Position numbers and translations under genes: made by a program. Below are positions 51,364-64,000 of a stretch of DNA of 64,000 nucleotides, in pieces. The stretch comes from Amoebidium appalachense. Its lineage: Eukaryota; Ichthyosporea. The first letter of the stretch is position 1. The number at the start of each line of letters is the position of its first letter. The notes below the pieces were generated by a model that made no database searches, was not told where the DNA came from, and worked only from the letters and a program-made list of their open reading frames with translations. The DNA lies in assembly GCA_963693365.1 (NCBI GenBank), contig CAVNZM010000010.1, positions 7,812,001 through 7,876,000 of the forward strand. Reading direction: 5' to 3'.

Positions 51364-52710
51364 GGGAGGAGACTGAGATGCATCCATTTTTTTCAAATTC
51401 ATAGAGCAAGCGAGGAAAAAAAAATAGTGTTAAAAAATAAAAAAAAAAAAAAAAAAAATAAAAACCAACGAGGCGGAATTATAAGGGAAAAGTAGAAAGG
51501 AAGGTCTGCAAATCGAGTTTAATGGACTTTTCACATGCATGCACACTTCTGCAGCTGAAGGTCTCTTATTCTTAGCACGGCTTTTCCCAAAGCCCTCACA
51601 AAATATTTTCCAGCACACCCATAACCCCTCTGCGAGCTTTCATTTGTCCAAATTTTGCGACTAGTTTTCCAAATATATCGTTAGTAGGCCATACAAAGTC
51701 ACTCTCCGCCTTTTTTATCTGAAACTTTACTTTTCCTTACATTACTGTTTCACTGACGTTTCTCCCCGACCACGGAAAAGTGGCAGTGTAGGTTTAGAGG
51801 CCATGTAAACCAGAGAAATGTGGAACAACCCCTCTTGCAAGCCTCTGAGCTTCAAATCACCCCCCCCCCCCCCCCCCCCGGCCCTGGCCCTCCTGCCCCT
51901 TTCACCTCTTGCCGCTAACAGCCACAAACACACCTTCTTTTTCACTTCTGTTTCGGTCGAAGCAACCACAAACATTGCCAAAGTAAGCACCAGCCAAGCA
52001 ACCAACATCAAACTTCTGGGCTCAGGAAAAAGAAACTTCGCACAGGGTACCTTGGAGCTGAAGCGTGTTTGACAAAACGTAAACGTTTCGGTACAGACAC
52101 TTGGACATGACGTTGCTAAGCTTAACGTGGGCCCCGGGTACTAAGGCTTTGGTGTTCGTGTCAAACTATTTTTTCGTGTAACCCTGAAGTTTCGCGGTGG
52201 GCCCCAGCGTGTTCTTGGGATCCCGGGAGCCTGTTCTGGGGCTTTGGCCTTTGGGCCGCTGCGAAGGGAATCTGTGGTATGCATTTAGATCGCATAAGCT
52301 CATGTTGATTGGTGGGTGCCCTACTAGCCAATCAACAAATTCCACAAATTTTAGTTGCAGCCAATCACAGAAGTCCTGGTGTCCATATATGGTGTATGTA
52401 AACAAACACGTCACACGATCGCGCCGGCCTGCGGCACCCGGTGATTTCGGGGCCCCCAGCCAGCAAAACCGCGTTCCACATTACGGTCGCCCGTCACCCT
52501 CCTCACTCGGCGGGCATTTTGCTGCGATTTTCCAACCAGACGTGCACGACCGTCGTAGAGTCGCCAAGGAAGAATGTTCACACAAGCACATATGTAACGA
52601 GGACGAACGTGAACACCAAATGCACAGCACACACATGCACATTCTTTTATTCCTATAGTTGTACCCATGGCCACCCATGGCAACCCACTGCGATTGTGCG
52701 CGTGCGCGCG

Positions 52711-52775
<65 letters not shown>

Positions 52776-53680
52776 GTGTACACACACAATCACACGCACA
52801 CACACGCACACACACACACAAGTACAACCCCGTTGGCGCGCCCGCACACACACACATAGACACACACTTGCACGCACACCGCACACACACGCAAAAACAA
52901 AAAACCACACACACACACACTTACACCGTGCACACACACGCACGCAGACCAGATGGACCAAGCATAAACATAATTATAAGCAAGAACGAATACACGCTCG
53001 CACGCTCGCACGCACGCACACACAAACACACGCACGCACGAACGCAAGGAAAATGCACGCACGCACTCGAGGCATGCACGTGCACGCACGCACACACACA
53101 CGCACGCACTATTAGTTAGTGTTCTAGGCGACGATGGAGCTTCCACTCTACGTATACCATGAGTCACATTGGACATATGCGTCGCTCCAGCTAGTAATGT
53201 GGCTCGCTGCTCTCAATAAATACAACCGCTTTACTGAAACCAACAATGCCGGAATTTTGCTTAAATTTTCTAGACTGAACAATCCTTTGCAGGCTAAAGG
53301 GTTAGATTTGCGCTTTGGCGAGGGGCTGCATGTGCGTGGGCGGGGGGAGGGGGGGGGGGGGGGGGGGGGGGGGAGGGGAGGGAAGGGGAGGGGGGGGAGG
53401 GGGAGGGGATGAGGGGAGTTCTGGTACTGTGCTTGGCATGGGGGGCCCGGGGGGAAAGGGGGAAGAGGGGGGGAAGTGGTTGTTTGTCTTTTTTCGAGGG
53501 AGGAGAAGGCTAGGTAGGTGGAAGGAGGCCGGGGAGAGTAGGTGAGCGGTGCGGGGGATTGGTGAGAGAGAGGTTGATGAGTTTCAAAGTTTGGCTGCTA
53601 ATTTTTCCCTTTTCCTTGAATAGTCCTTTTTTGGTCGAGGTGGGACGGGCAGGGGGAAGGGGGAGAAGGGGGTGGGGGAA

Positions 53681-53712
<32 letters not shown>

Positions 53713-54199
53713 CTCTGAAGGCTGCAGCTCGCGAATGGGGGGTGAAGCCTAACACTGTTCCCCCCCGTGGCCTCCATTCTCATAGCTGTGTCAATAATAT
53801 ATTGCCACACCTGAGCATGCCCTTTCCATGTACCATTATTATTCAAAGCATGCATGTAGCTAAGAAGAAAAACCTTCCAGCCCACCTCCCAGCCCCCATG
53901 CTGATCAGCCTAGAGACACGTCTCTTCCACCCTGAACCCCTCCCCCCCCCCTCTCCCCCCACCCCCTAGGCCTGTCCCCGCCCACCTCCCACCTCCCCCC
54001 TACCCGACCCATCAAATGTGAAAAAGCTTCTGGCGAGTGTCCACCTCCTACAACATCATCCACACGACTCTTTTTCTGAATCCACACAGCAACTTGTAAA
54101 CGTGAAAGCATCGCACACCTAACTCTTGCAAGATGATTATTCTTCTGCTGTAGCTCTTCCGCACTGCTAGCGCTGCTACACATTAGGGAGGATTTTTTA
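50946..54199. other. Region upstream of the Unkempt-like gene, no gene seen
   Basis: Contains G-runs (50985-51070, 51329-51361, 53341-53410, 53679-53712), a T-run at 51307-51328 and a (CA)n block at 52720-52830 with CG-rich edges. At 52300-52600 the sequence is less repetitive, CpG-rich and has CCAAT boxes at about 52328 and 52362, so it may be a host promoter. A possible upstream exon of the Unkempt-like gene lies near 51150-51230. No further coding signal. Confidence 0.5.
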
Positions 54200-54226
54200 G
54201 AAACACTGCATTGGATGCATCATAGT

Positions 54227-54518
54227 TGTAGAGAAAGAGAGGGAGAGAGAGAGCTGAGAGAGAGAGAGAGAAGAGAGGGGGGGGGGGGTGGAGAGAGAGA
54301 GAGGGGGAGGGAGGGAGGGAGGGAGGGAGGGAGAGGGAGAGAGAGGGAGAGAGAGAGAGAGAGAGAGCCGGTGACAGAGAGAAACTTTAGAGGGGAGAGC
54401 TCGAGAGAGAGACCTAGAGCCGGAGACAGCTGAGAGAGACTTTAGAGGGAGAGAGCTGAGAGAGGGGGGGGGGGGGGGGGGGAGAGAGAGAGAGAGAGAG
54501 AGAGAGGGAGGAGGGAAG

Positions 54519-54609
<91 letters not shown>

Positions 54610-54649
54610 AGAGAGAGAGAGATAGAGAGACAGACAGAGAGAGAGAGAG

Positions 54650-54731
<82 letters not shown>
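54227..54731. repeat. (GA)n and GGGA microsatellite block
   Basis: About 500 bp of GA repeats with GGGA and poly-G interludes, longest pure runs at about 54528-54605 and 54657-54731. Frames through it read Ser-Leu runs and are artefacts. Confidence 0.95.
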
Positions 54732-54735
<4 letters not shown>

Positions 54736-57195
54736 ATTATGCTTGGAAGCACCGACGTGATCCCTGACCCTGCTACAACCAGAGGTCATCCCGTGGCCCT
54801 GGTCAGTCCAGAACATGATGCACATGCACGCACACCGTCACGACGGTCCGGGCGGCCCCACGTGCCCGCGGCTTTCACTGCCGTTCGCAGATGGCATGAC
54901 TGCATGATCATCAGCAGGGAGGGTAGGGCTCGAGCTCGGGAGTCACCACCGAGTAAACGAGATCTTCGCCTCGCTCGATCTCACAGAGCAAACGCACTAG
55001 CGACAGCGTGCATCTTCCGCTCATTTTTCAGAGGTAAAATCATGAGTTAGTCTATAGAAGCTGTTTTTTTTTATTGAAAACGAAGCAAAACAAAACGGTT
55101 TATGAATCCATTTCTTCACACGAGTCCTCCTGTTTCCCGATGCCCCATCATGCCCTATGGGCAGACGTCGCGATCGCAGCGCGCCTGATATGAATCATTT
55201 GGAATGATGCTCTGTACGGCATGCACAGCACCCTGATTGGTTGTCTTGGTGATGGAAAAGTGCGGGGCAAATGTGAGCGAACATGTGATGTGGGCAAAGA
55301 TGTATAGCTGGTCACAAGTAAAACAGTTTTAGTCTGTGGAAAGATATTTCGCGTGGATGGGCGAAAATATTGCACATGTATAGTGTGCAAAACGTGCATA
55401 GAGGAGAATGCTGATCATTTCTGGCTCACATGATCTCAAGTTGAGTCAAGGCCCGGGAAGCCTTGATCAGATTGGACCTTTACGTAAAACGGTCGTGATT
55501 GGCTGTGCCAGTGTGTGCAATTTTTACACTCCACTCTGGAATGCATTCCAACGCTTGAGAGCAACATTGCAGAGAGGCTCTGAAATCCTTACCCATGGAT
55601 GGCATGGACCCCGTGGACTCATACAGGCGGAAATATTAGTGACATTGTTTTTTTGACATTGGTAGAAGACAATGTGGGTGTAGATGTGAGCACTATAGTT
55701 ATAAATAGCTTTTTTATAGGTAAAGAAATTTAGAAATTGCATGATTATTTAAATATTTTCAGACATAAAATAAACAAGTTTGGGTGCAATGCTAGGATTC
55801 ACCTGACGACGACTCACTGACGACCCTGATTATTTTTCAAAACATATATAAGAAATATGTATATATTTATATGTATATTTTCTTTTTAAAGAAAGATTGT
55901 TCGCTGCATGATACAGGGAGATTTTCTGAGGACCCGGAAGGTCGTGCGTGCGCGTACATGCGCATCATCGTCTTTTCCGAACTGAGTGTCACTTCAGGCT
56001 CAGGCCGGCAGGTTCGGAAAAGACCGTTTGAAACTTGAACGTATGTTAGTAATAATAATTCAGAGGTAGCTACTTAGGGTGGGATACGTTGAATGCATCA
56101 TATGTAGCCATAATACAGTAGAGCATGGAATAGATGTTATATAAGCAGTGGCAAATGTGCCTTGGTTATGTCATACGTACGTAAATAAATGTCTGCTAGC
56201 CTACATATATACACACAGGACAGTGAAGAACACGTCCAGTTGCAATCGATTATGTTTGTGGGTGCCACCCTGCTTTTAGTAGTATCCTCTTCTATTATAA
56301 GGGTATCATTAGGCACACGAAGAAGCAAGGCCCGGGCATTATATAGCAGATAAGTGCATACTTAGTCTATCGAATCATTCAGCATTGTTCCTCAGCAGTC
56401 CGTGCTCATGATCAATACCGTGGCATAGCATCGCCGCCAAGTCCTTTCAATCACCTATGCATGTACCGTTTGTTTACTGCTAGCTGATGCCACAAGTAGC
56501 TGCAGGCCCATGGAATCAGACGAAGCTCAACATGCATGGTTACACGCTGTGTATAGGAAACCATGAGGCAGCCTGTAGACCTTGCCCGCAGTCCACAGGT
56601 GCGTGTGGGTGGGTCATAGGGGGTGTTAACATAGAAGTTCGTTATTCAACGGTTTGGCATATGTCAGCAGGTCTTAGAGCATATACACAGTGTCGTTTAA
56701 GGTGTTCTATAAAGATGAAAAGAGGGAGACATGGGCAGGGGCACAAACAGGTGGCCACAAAAAAAAGTTGCATACACATCATACAGAAACCTTGTGCTAG
56801 CTCACCAGATCTAGAGAGAAAACTCGTTACATAACAGAGTTTTGCCAAGTGTGGTGCTCGAGCGCGAACACAGACACTTGGCAGGAGGAATCTCTGCTCT
56901 ACATACACCCAAATAAACCCGCCAGTTTACAGAAACGAACCTTAGGCTTTGCATCTCAGGTTGGATTTGTAAGGATCTGTGCTGTCCTAGTAGTAGCTCA
57001 GATTCAACAACACGTTCATATGCCCACCCCTACAACAATCACTTATGTTTTCATAAGGTGGCTGCCAAAGAGTGTGTCGGGTTTATTTTTTTTCTCCGTT
57101 TAGCAATTGTTCACACGGTGACTGTTACGCTGCGATGCTGACCTTCTTGATAATGGTAGTGTGGTGAAGGGGAGGGAATGGGGAGCACTGGGGCT

Positions 57196-57227
<32 letters not shown>

Positions 57228-57626
57228 AAGTGAAAGAAAAAAGGAACGAAATCATATTCAAGTGAGATGATGCAGGGTCAGACGTCCACCGTTTACCTAG
57301 CCAAAAGCACTCGGTGACTTTATAAGGAAAGAGGGTCCAAAGGTTGAAATCTCAACTATTTGCGCTACCACAACCTCCTTTTTGAAGCTGCATTCTTTAC
57401 TGATGTCAGTGCACATCTTCATATATGTAGCGATGCCAGAGTCCCGTTTCTTTTTCTCACCGAAAGTGTCCGACCTACCCTCCCATTCCCCTTTTACCCA
57501 GTCTAGTATTCTCAAACATCTTTACCTAACGTGCAGAATGTGTTTATCGGAATCATGTAGCCAACTGCTTTGCCTACCTGCACCTTTGACTTTGGCTTGC
57601 TTGTTAATAACCCCCGACACACGCAG
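54732..57626. other. Host intergenic DNA with no gene seen
   Basis: Mostly unique, moderately AT-rich sequence with a G-run at 57198-57226. Frames of up to about 115 codons occur but lack family resemblance. The last part (57300-57626) has a pyrimidine-rich stretch ending CACACGCAG just before the RGS start, which could also be a splice acceptor. Confidence 0.5.
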
Positions 57627-59732
57627 ATGGACCGGCTCACACTCAAAGATGGCAGTGGGAGTGCACATTCGAATGGGGTGCTTGATCATCACGTTGACAT
57701 GAAACCGACCGAAATTGCAACACCGATATACGATTCAAATGGAGCACAAGGCCGCGATGTGGTCAGCCATCTAATGGATGTACTCGGCGATCGGCTTTCG
57801 CCAGAATGTCACGAATTTCGCAGATACCTAGAGGCGGAACTTTCACAGGAGAACCTGATTTTTTGGTTCAAGTGCGAAACCTATAAGCAGCTGGTGGATC
57901 ATCCAGATGCTGATGCCCAAGTTGCCATTGCGTATTTGCGCAAAGTTTGGTCACAACATGTGCGGGCAGGCAGTGCTCAGCAGGTGAATTTGGAGCAAGC
58001 GGTGCGAGATGCGGTATGGAAATCGCTTACCGACGCAACAGCGGCGGTTGGGGATGGGAAAGAGAAGACCATGCCCGACTACCACACTCTCGATGCGGCA
58101 CAGCAGGAGATTCTGCACATGATGGCACACAACCAATTCCCGAGGTTTCTTCTCTACCGAGAAACGGGCAATGGCGTCGACTGCGACGGCCTCTATCAGG
58201 GTCCGATCTCCACGCCAACGGCGTCGATTTTTGAGCACGCGTTTGTACGGGACAACAAGAAAAGCGGCTCCAGCACGTGCGGCAAATGCGGCAAGTTCAT
58301 CTTCGTGCAGGCGCAGAAGTGCCTCTACTGCCGTGTGTGCTGCCACCTCGAGTGCGCACTAGAGGCGGTGGAGGCTCAGATGCCCTGCCCCCGCACGGGC
58401 AACCGGCGGAGTCTTTTTGATGTCCCGTTGGTGCCTTCGGATACCTCCGAAAAGGCTGCATCTGTTCTTGGCGCCACGCCCCTCGATACATCACAGGCGG
58501 CGGACGGGCCAGTAGTTACGGGTCGGGCCATGAAGCTTCTCGGGCCAAGGACATTCGGGTCGTTCAACCGGCTAGACCAGCTGGGCCCACCCACACCAGG
58601 AAGTCACCGGCCCTCCGACGACGGACCAGACAACACGGTCGGCACTCCGCGACGAATTTCAAAATCGACCCTCGGCAAGCGGCATTCGGCGAACTCGCTT
58701 ATGAGTGTTCTATGCCGGTTAAAGGGCACTGTAAGCAACGCGGGCAAGGCGGATGGAACCGAGGTATACAGCGGCAGTTGTGACCATGACCTACGACACC
58801 TCTCCATGTCTCCGGGGACGCAACCTCCTGGTCGTCGCCTGCATTCGTATTCGGACTCGGGCAAGGCGGGTACTTACCGCCTAGCGCGGTCGCTCAGTTC
58901 GGCACTCAGCCGCACCAAGTCGTCCACATCTGACGGGCCGGTAGACGATCCGAGACTACACAGCCAAAGCAACGACGGCACAGGAAAACGCGGCAGTATG
59001 GTGCCCATGGATTCCATTGATTCGCTGCTCGGACGGGCGTTGGATCTTACCAGCAGCAGCCAGGACCAACTGGGCCTTGTGTGCGAAGACCACCTGTGGT
59101 TCGGAGACGCTACTCCCATCGCTACGCCGACCGACCGCCGACACCACCGGCAGAATGTATTTTCGTTCTCGGCGGATGGGGTGCACGGACGGCAGCGGTC
59201 TATGAGCAAAGACGACATGTACGTGTCAGGTATTCCCGAGGGGGTGGTTGTAGGCGAGGAAGAAGTGGAGGAGGAGGAAACCCCGGAAGAAGAAACACCA
59301 ATCAGCGACCGTCGGTTACGAAGTTCGAGTCTAGCGTGGGACTTTCATCTGGAGGAATCTAAACAGGCGAACCAGGCGGACGGCGCGGAGGAGGAGGGGT
59401 TAACATTCAGCGAGTTTATATGCCGGATGGAGTTGTTTGACGCAAACAAGCAGAAGGGAAACCCCCTCAAATCAAAGTCGAACGATATCTCTCCACAGTT
59501 CCTCCAAGTTTTCGACAGCAAATTTCCTGGACGACCGGGGAGCACAGGCCTCGCCGGCTATTTGGGTAGAAAGCAAGCGCCTGCAGAAGTCGAAACGGCC
59601 CCAGGCACCCCCCTACCCGAAATTATTGATTTAGCTGGGAGTACGGACTCGACACTGGGGGATAGGAGAAGGAATTCACGGGGACAGAAAATAATGAAGG
59701 GCCTGAAGAAGGTCATGGGTAAAGGGTTGTAG
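57627..59732 (+). CDS. Host RGS plus C1-like domain signalling protein (701 aa)
   Basis: Likely a regulator of G-protein signalling that speeds GTP hydrolysis by G-alpha subunits. The RGS domain is at about residues 47-180 (VVSHLMDVLGDRL, then FRRYLEAELSQENLIFWFKC, ending FPRFLLYRE). A C1-like zinc domain is at 204-254 (H, then CGKC, CLYC, CCHLEC and a last C), possibly lipid-binding. The remaining 440 residues are Ser/Arg-rich and probably disordered, with an acidic patch near 540 (EEVEEEETPEEETP) and a basic end. The start is ATG 57627, but the ACGCAG before it could be a splice acceptor and the gene could extend upstream. No intron is visible in the 2.1-kb frame, unlike the Unkempt-like gene. 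Confidence 0.85.
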   Translation: MDRLTLKDGSGSAHSNGVLDHHVDMKPTEIATPIYDSNGAQGRDVVSHLMDVLGDRLSPECHEFRRYLEAELSQENLIFWFKCETYKQLVDHPDADAQVAIAYLRKVWSQHVRAGSAQQVNLEQAVRDAVWKSLTDATAAVGDGKEKTMPDYHTLDAAQQEILHMMAHNQFPRFLLYRETGNGVDCDGLYQGPISTPTASIFEHAFVRDNKKSGSSTCGKCGKFIFVQAQKCLYCRVCCHLECALEAVEAQMPCPRTGNRRSLFDVPLVPSDTSEKAASVLGATPLDTSQAADGPVVTGRAMKLLGPRTFGSFNRLDQLGPPTPGSHRPSDDGPDNTVGTPRRISKSTLGKRHSANSLMSVLCRLKGTVSNAGKADGTEVYSGSCDHDLRHLSMSPGTQPPGRRLHSYSDSGKAGTYRLARSLSSALSRTKSSTSDGPVDDPRLHSQSNDGTGKRGSMVPMDSIDSLLGRALDLTSSSQDQLGLVCEDHLWFGDATPIATPTDRRHHRQNVFSFSADGVHGRQRSMSKDDMYVSGIPEGVVVGEEEVEEEETPEEETPISDRRLRSSSLAWDFHLEESKQANQADGAEEEGLTFSEFICRMELFDANKQKGNPLKSKSNDISPQFLQVFDSKFPGRPGSTGLAGYLGRKQAPAEVETAPGTPLPEIIDLAGSTDSTLGDRRRNSRGQKIMKGLKKVMGKGL

Positions 59733-59737
59733 GGTCC

Positions 59738-59741
<4 letters not shown>

Positions 59742-59801
<60 letters not shown>
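59742..59801. repeat. (CA)n microsatellite after the RGS gene
   Basis: About 29 CA units starting 10 bp after the stop codon, so probably in the 3' UTR. Confidence 0.9.
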
Positions 59802-59803
<2 letters not shown>

Positions 59804-60812
59804 CACACACACTGCACGCAAATAATTACATTTTTAGTACCTTCTCGTGTACAGTGATCTCTGTAGTTTTTCTTCAGTATTACTCCTGTATGTTTATGTC
59901 ATCATGAAAGTAGCAATATGTATAGACCCGCCTAGTTTCGATTGTGCCCGTGTCGTCTGTTCAGCCATGACACACGCATGTTTAATTGGACACACCCACG
60001 TGCGGACACTAGTAGGCAATGGTCCCACCATACGCTCACAACTTACCACACACGCACCGTGATGGTGGATACATTCTGATACACACGTGCATGTAAACAC
60101 TTTCGAAGGGGAAGGGGGTGGGGTGGGTGTTTTTTTTTTTTTTTTTTTTTTTTTTGGGGGGGGGGGGGGGGGGGTTGACAGCACCGGTACCCCACACTTG
60201 TATTTTGGGTCTTAGTTGAAGGAACACTTTTAGGTTGGGTGACCTGCATGGGTGGCACAACGTATGTAAATATAACATAATGTAATTGTGCATTGTAATA
60301 CATGCACACAACTGAGCACCCTTGCCATCAATTTGATTTAGTACAGGGCTGCTTCCTTCAGAGATCTCTCCTGAACCTGGGTTTGTTATTATGTAGGCGG
60401 CGTTCTGCAGCTGAACAAATAGGTATGGCCTAGCCTTAATCTTTTAGTTCAATGATATTTTTCAAGGTTTTTTTTTTTTTTTTTTTTGTTAGTCTACCAT
60501 AGTATCACGGGGGGTGTTGCAAGAAGTGGTTTCGATGACATTCCTGGTTGATCAAAGTGGACTGAGTGCGTGTGACTTGCGCAACTCTGTCATGCACGTG
60601 CACGAAGGTTATAAAATACGGCCATAGGCCTGGGGCCCTGGGGAAATATAAGCTTGAACCTAATTACGACAGAGTCCTGCATTGTGGCCATAATATATTA
60701 ACACCTCCTATGGTTGGTATATTGGATAATTGCGTGCAAAATGACCATGTAGGCAATTATTCTGTTAACGGTTGCAGTGCAATAATATTAATAACAGCTT
60801 TTTCTTCATACT

Positions 60813-60851
<39 letters not shown>

Positions 60852-61604
60852 ACCCACCCACCCATGTTCAAGTGACACAGTATCTGAGTTGGGTTTTGTT
60901 AGGAGGTGAATGGGTCGAAACTCGGGTACTGTGGATGACGTGGGCCCACCCTGAGGATGGGCGCTGCTTATTATGCATACTGTTTATGCATGGTTTGCAT
61001 TCTGCATCGTGTTATCCGTTGTTCATGTGTACTTCGTACTTCGAATTATGACGCATTCAACCCCCCCCCCCCCCCCCCCCCCCCCCCGCCGGTGGTTTCC
61101 TCTCCAGATCCCGCCATCAGCACACGCACGCACGCACGCACACGCACGTGCGCGCGCGCACACACACACACATGCACGCGCGCGCGCGTACACACACACG
61201 TGCACCTGCCTTGTCTGCTTATATTCAACACGCGCATTCACAATTGGTGCATACCACATATGCATGAGAACTGATAGCAAAGAGCCTCCGGGCAGGGGGG
61301 GGGGGGGGGGGGGGACATGTACAGTGCACTTTTATTGGCCGGTCCCGCTGGCACATCCGGATCCAGGAACACCTGAGGTGCACCCCATGGATATTTACAT
61401 ATGCAAATGTATCGCCACCCCTCTGTTTATGCATCAGCTACTCAGTAGTACTATACGGTCATCGATCAGCATATTAGAAGCCTTGAAAACGATGGGGAGG
61501 ATCGAGGAGAGGGGGGAGGGGGGGGAAGAGGGGGGGGGGGAAGAGAGAGAGAGAGAGCAAGAGAGCAAGAGCGAGAGAGAGAGAGGGGGGGGGGGGGGGG
61601 GGGG

Positions 61605-61679
<75 letters not shown>

Positions 61680-63717
61680 CGAACAACGGGGGGGGGGGGG
61701 GGGGGGGGAGGGGGGGGGGGGGGGAGGCAGGCAGGACGATAATTTGTGCAAAATGCAATATTATGGATAAAACACTAAAGGTAAAATGAGTTATGAGTGT
61801 ATGGCCCCATGGCCTGGGGAGGGAGGGAGGGAAAGGGTGGGGCGGTGGGGGGTGGGGGAGGGGGAGGGGGGGGGGAGGGAGGGCCGTGTTGGGCAGACCG
61901 GCATCATTTACAAGACCTCAGCGAAATTCGGAACATAGGGCCTGTCAAAAATGCCACTGTAAGAATACAAGTATTTCAGAATATATATAACAATTCTCCA
62001 TGGCCAGGCATCGAATTTGGAGCGTTTAGAAATGAATTCATCCAAGAGATATTCGGCAGTTAGAATGTGGGCACTGGTGCACTTGTGGCGGCAAGGGTGT
62101 GCGTGTATGTTTGTGTGTGTGTGAGTGTGGGAGGGGGGGGGGAGGGGCGGGGAGGGGGGAGTATTGAAGTGTACACGTGTGTGTGTGTGTGTGTGTGTTT
62201 TGTGTGTGTGTGTGTGTGTGCGCAAGAGAGGGGGTGGGGTGGGGTGGGGTGGGGGGGGGGGGGAAGGCTTACGTGTCGTCAAAGATACGAAACGAACGGT
62301 GCCGTGCAGAACCGCAGGCTATAAATGCTATGTGGTGCTTCACGGGACGCGGGGTGTGGGTGGGGATTTTTTTTTCTTTTTTTTTTTCTTTTTTTTTGGG
62401 GGGGGGGGAGGGGGGGGGGGGAAGGGGGGGGGGGGAGATGGGCAGAGAGAGGATGGGGAGGTGGCCGGGGGGGGGGGGGGGGGGGGGGGGGGGAGGGGGG
62501 AGGGGGGGAGGGGGGAGGGGAGGGGACGTCACCCGTGTGCTGTTTGGATATGTGTGTGTGCGTATGGATCTGTGTTTGTGCGTGTGTACCCATGGAACAG
62601 AGTGTGATAGGTGAGATGCCTATAGGGAACGATGCAACTGTTTGTGAGCACGAGGGGGACTGAGAGCAAGACTAAGAAATGAGGAAGGGAATCCTACATA
62701 CTCATATGTGCATGCACACACCGTGACAAACACACACGAGCACATGAAGAGGGAGGAGTAAATATACTTGAAGAAAGGAAGTTGTTGGTCAAAGCAAGAC
62801 ATCCAAGAGACTGCTATGAGAGCCCTGCAGCAGCTGGGTTCCCAAGAAGAAAAAAAAAAAGAAAGAGGAAAACAAAGGAGTTGGAAGCAGAACCGAAATA
62901 GTTTAGGGAATGGAACAGAAATGACGAGTAAGAAAAAGTGGCCGGACTCACGGGAAAGCTTGTTGGTTTCGTAACTCGAATGTTACCAAGTTCCTCACCT
63001 TGTCAACTTGAATGCCGGGGAGATCTAGAAAGTGGACTTATACGTTTGCTCATAAACAGAAACCATAGTACTAAGCAAATCAAGAAACATCGACGATGTC
63101 TATCAGAGATTGGAAAGCACTTTTTCCACTCCGTTTCTTTTCTTCCAGCTTTCCACCCGGGAGAAAACATCCTAACAAAACGGGAAGGTGAGCACATAGC
63201 CACGCTGACTTCATTCGATCCCAGGCCATGATGTCCATTGCTAATGGGCATTGAGTACTCAAAGGCATAACTCTAAGCGGATGTGGTAACCAGCGTTTTG
63301 TACTTTTTTTTTTTTTTTTTTTTTTTTTTTCTTTTTCCCCTGCATCAGTTGCATGCATGTCCCAAGACGTTTATGCATGTCCCAAGACATAGGTGATCCA
63401 TCTCACACGGCTTGAACGTAAACTCGGAACTGTGTCATAAAACTGATCTCGGCGGAGCCTCGATCTGTGGCCCAATCTCCATACGAGGCAGTGGGGAAGC
63501 GTAGCGCGCGCGCGCGCGTGTGTGTGTGTGTGCGTGTGTGGGGGAGGTGAAGGAGAGGCGGGTTGGGGGAGGAGGTAGAAGAGGTATCGGGTAGGGAGAG
63601 GGAAGTTGCATGTGTGTGTGCGGGCGGGGGAGCTACCATATGAGAGGAGTTAGGCACTTATGCAGTGCGGGTGTGTTGATTTGTGTGTGTTGGGTGTTAT
63701 GGGTGTGTGTGTGTGGG

Positions 63718-63753
<36 letters not shown>

Positions 63754-63775
63754 AGGGGAAGGGGAGAGGATGCAG

Positions 63776-63837
<62 letters not shown>

Positions 63838-63915
63838 TGTGTGTATTGTGCACACATGTGTGTGTGTGTGTGTGTGTGCGTGCGTGTGTGTCTGCAGTGC
63901 GTGTGTGCGTGTGTG

Positions 63916-63954
<39 letters not shown>

Positions 63955-64000
63955 AGAGGTGTGTGTGTGTGTGTTTGTGTGGGTGTGTTTGTGTGTGTTT
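59802..64000. other. Host intergenic DNA rich in simple repeats, no gene seen
   Basis: Contains T then G runs at 60130-60173, T-runs at 60471-60487 and 63303-63330, poly-C at 60817-60850 and 61061-61087, (CA)/(CG) blocks at 61125-61200, (GA)n at 61540-61680, G-runs at 61691-61724 and 62466-62494, and (GT)n at 62180-62220 and 63779-64000. No coding frame rises above the background and no RNA gene was recognised. Confidence 0.6.

Noticed and set aside
54414-54825. Ser-Leu repeat proteins on the minus strand
   Set aside because: Direct translation of (GA)n; no gene features.

Overview
The window is eukaryotic nuclear DNA carrying one large integrated Polinton/Maverick (adintovirus-like) element of about 29.5 kb, positions 1060 to 30567. 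It is bounded by terminal inverted repeats of about 460 bp and a probable 5-bp target duplication (GTGCA). The flanks are host DNA with spliceosomal introns and dense microsatellites: (CA)n, (GA)n, and C/G homopolymers up to about 50 bp. An Unkempt-like CCCH/RING gene, an RGS plus C1 gene and a VTC polyphosphate-polymerase domain suggest a protist or early-branching opisthokont. That guess is weak.

Element layout. The left end holds gene 1 (1737-2651, unknown, rightward), an unknown gene at 3206-4249, and leftward unknown genes at 4573-5694, 5964-6578 and 6648-6917. These are followed by a Dam-type adenine methyltransferase (6968-7513) and the retroviral-type integrase (7831-9149, frame-disrupted). 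The centre is the virion module. It contains a seven-TM protein, two neighbouring fibre-like proteins with a shared N-terminal domain, several small structural candidates, an FCS/TRASH-like zinc protein, the A32/FtsK-type packaging ATPase (16819-17562), the double jelly-roll major capsid protein (17575-19323), and a Pro-repeat/Lys-tail protein. The right end holds a VLTF3-like late transcription factor (22938-23825) and a very large protein-primed DNA polymerase B (24338-29897) reading in from the right repeat. I recognised no adenain-type protease and no helicase.

Regulation. Both terminal repeats carry a perfect-palindrome CRE hairpin at the tip and an array of CCAAT-box repeats facing inward, so gene 1 and the polymerase look like early genes. 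Most virion genes instead have an A-run/TGTG or ATTTTTC motif shortly before the start codon, a candidate late promoter served by the VLTF3-like factor. Several element genes change frame at C-runs of the coding strand. This could be assembly error, decay, or slippage.

Host flank. To the right lie a truncated LINE reverse-transcriptase remnant (about 31997-33110), a VTC-domain gene (33572 onward), and a (GT)n tract of about 190 bp with a 26-bp minisatellite. An Unkempt-like gene on the minus strand spans 50945 to about 37566. I could assemble it from 15 phase-compatible exons plus two weaker ones, and its introns start with C-tracts. A (GA)n block and the intronless RGS/C1 gene (57627-59732) complete the region. 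The last 4 kb is microsatellite-rich with no gene I can support.
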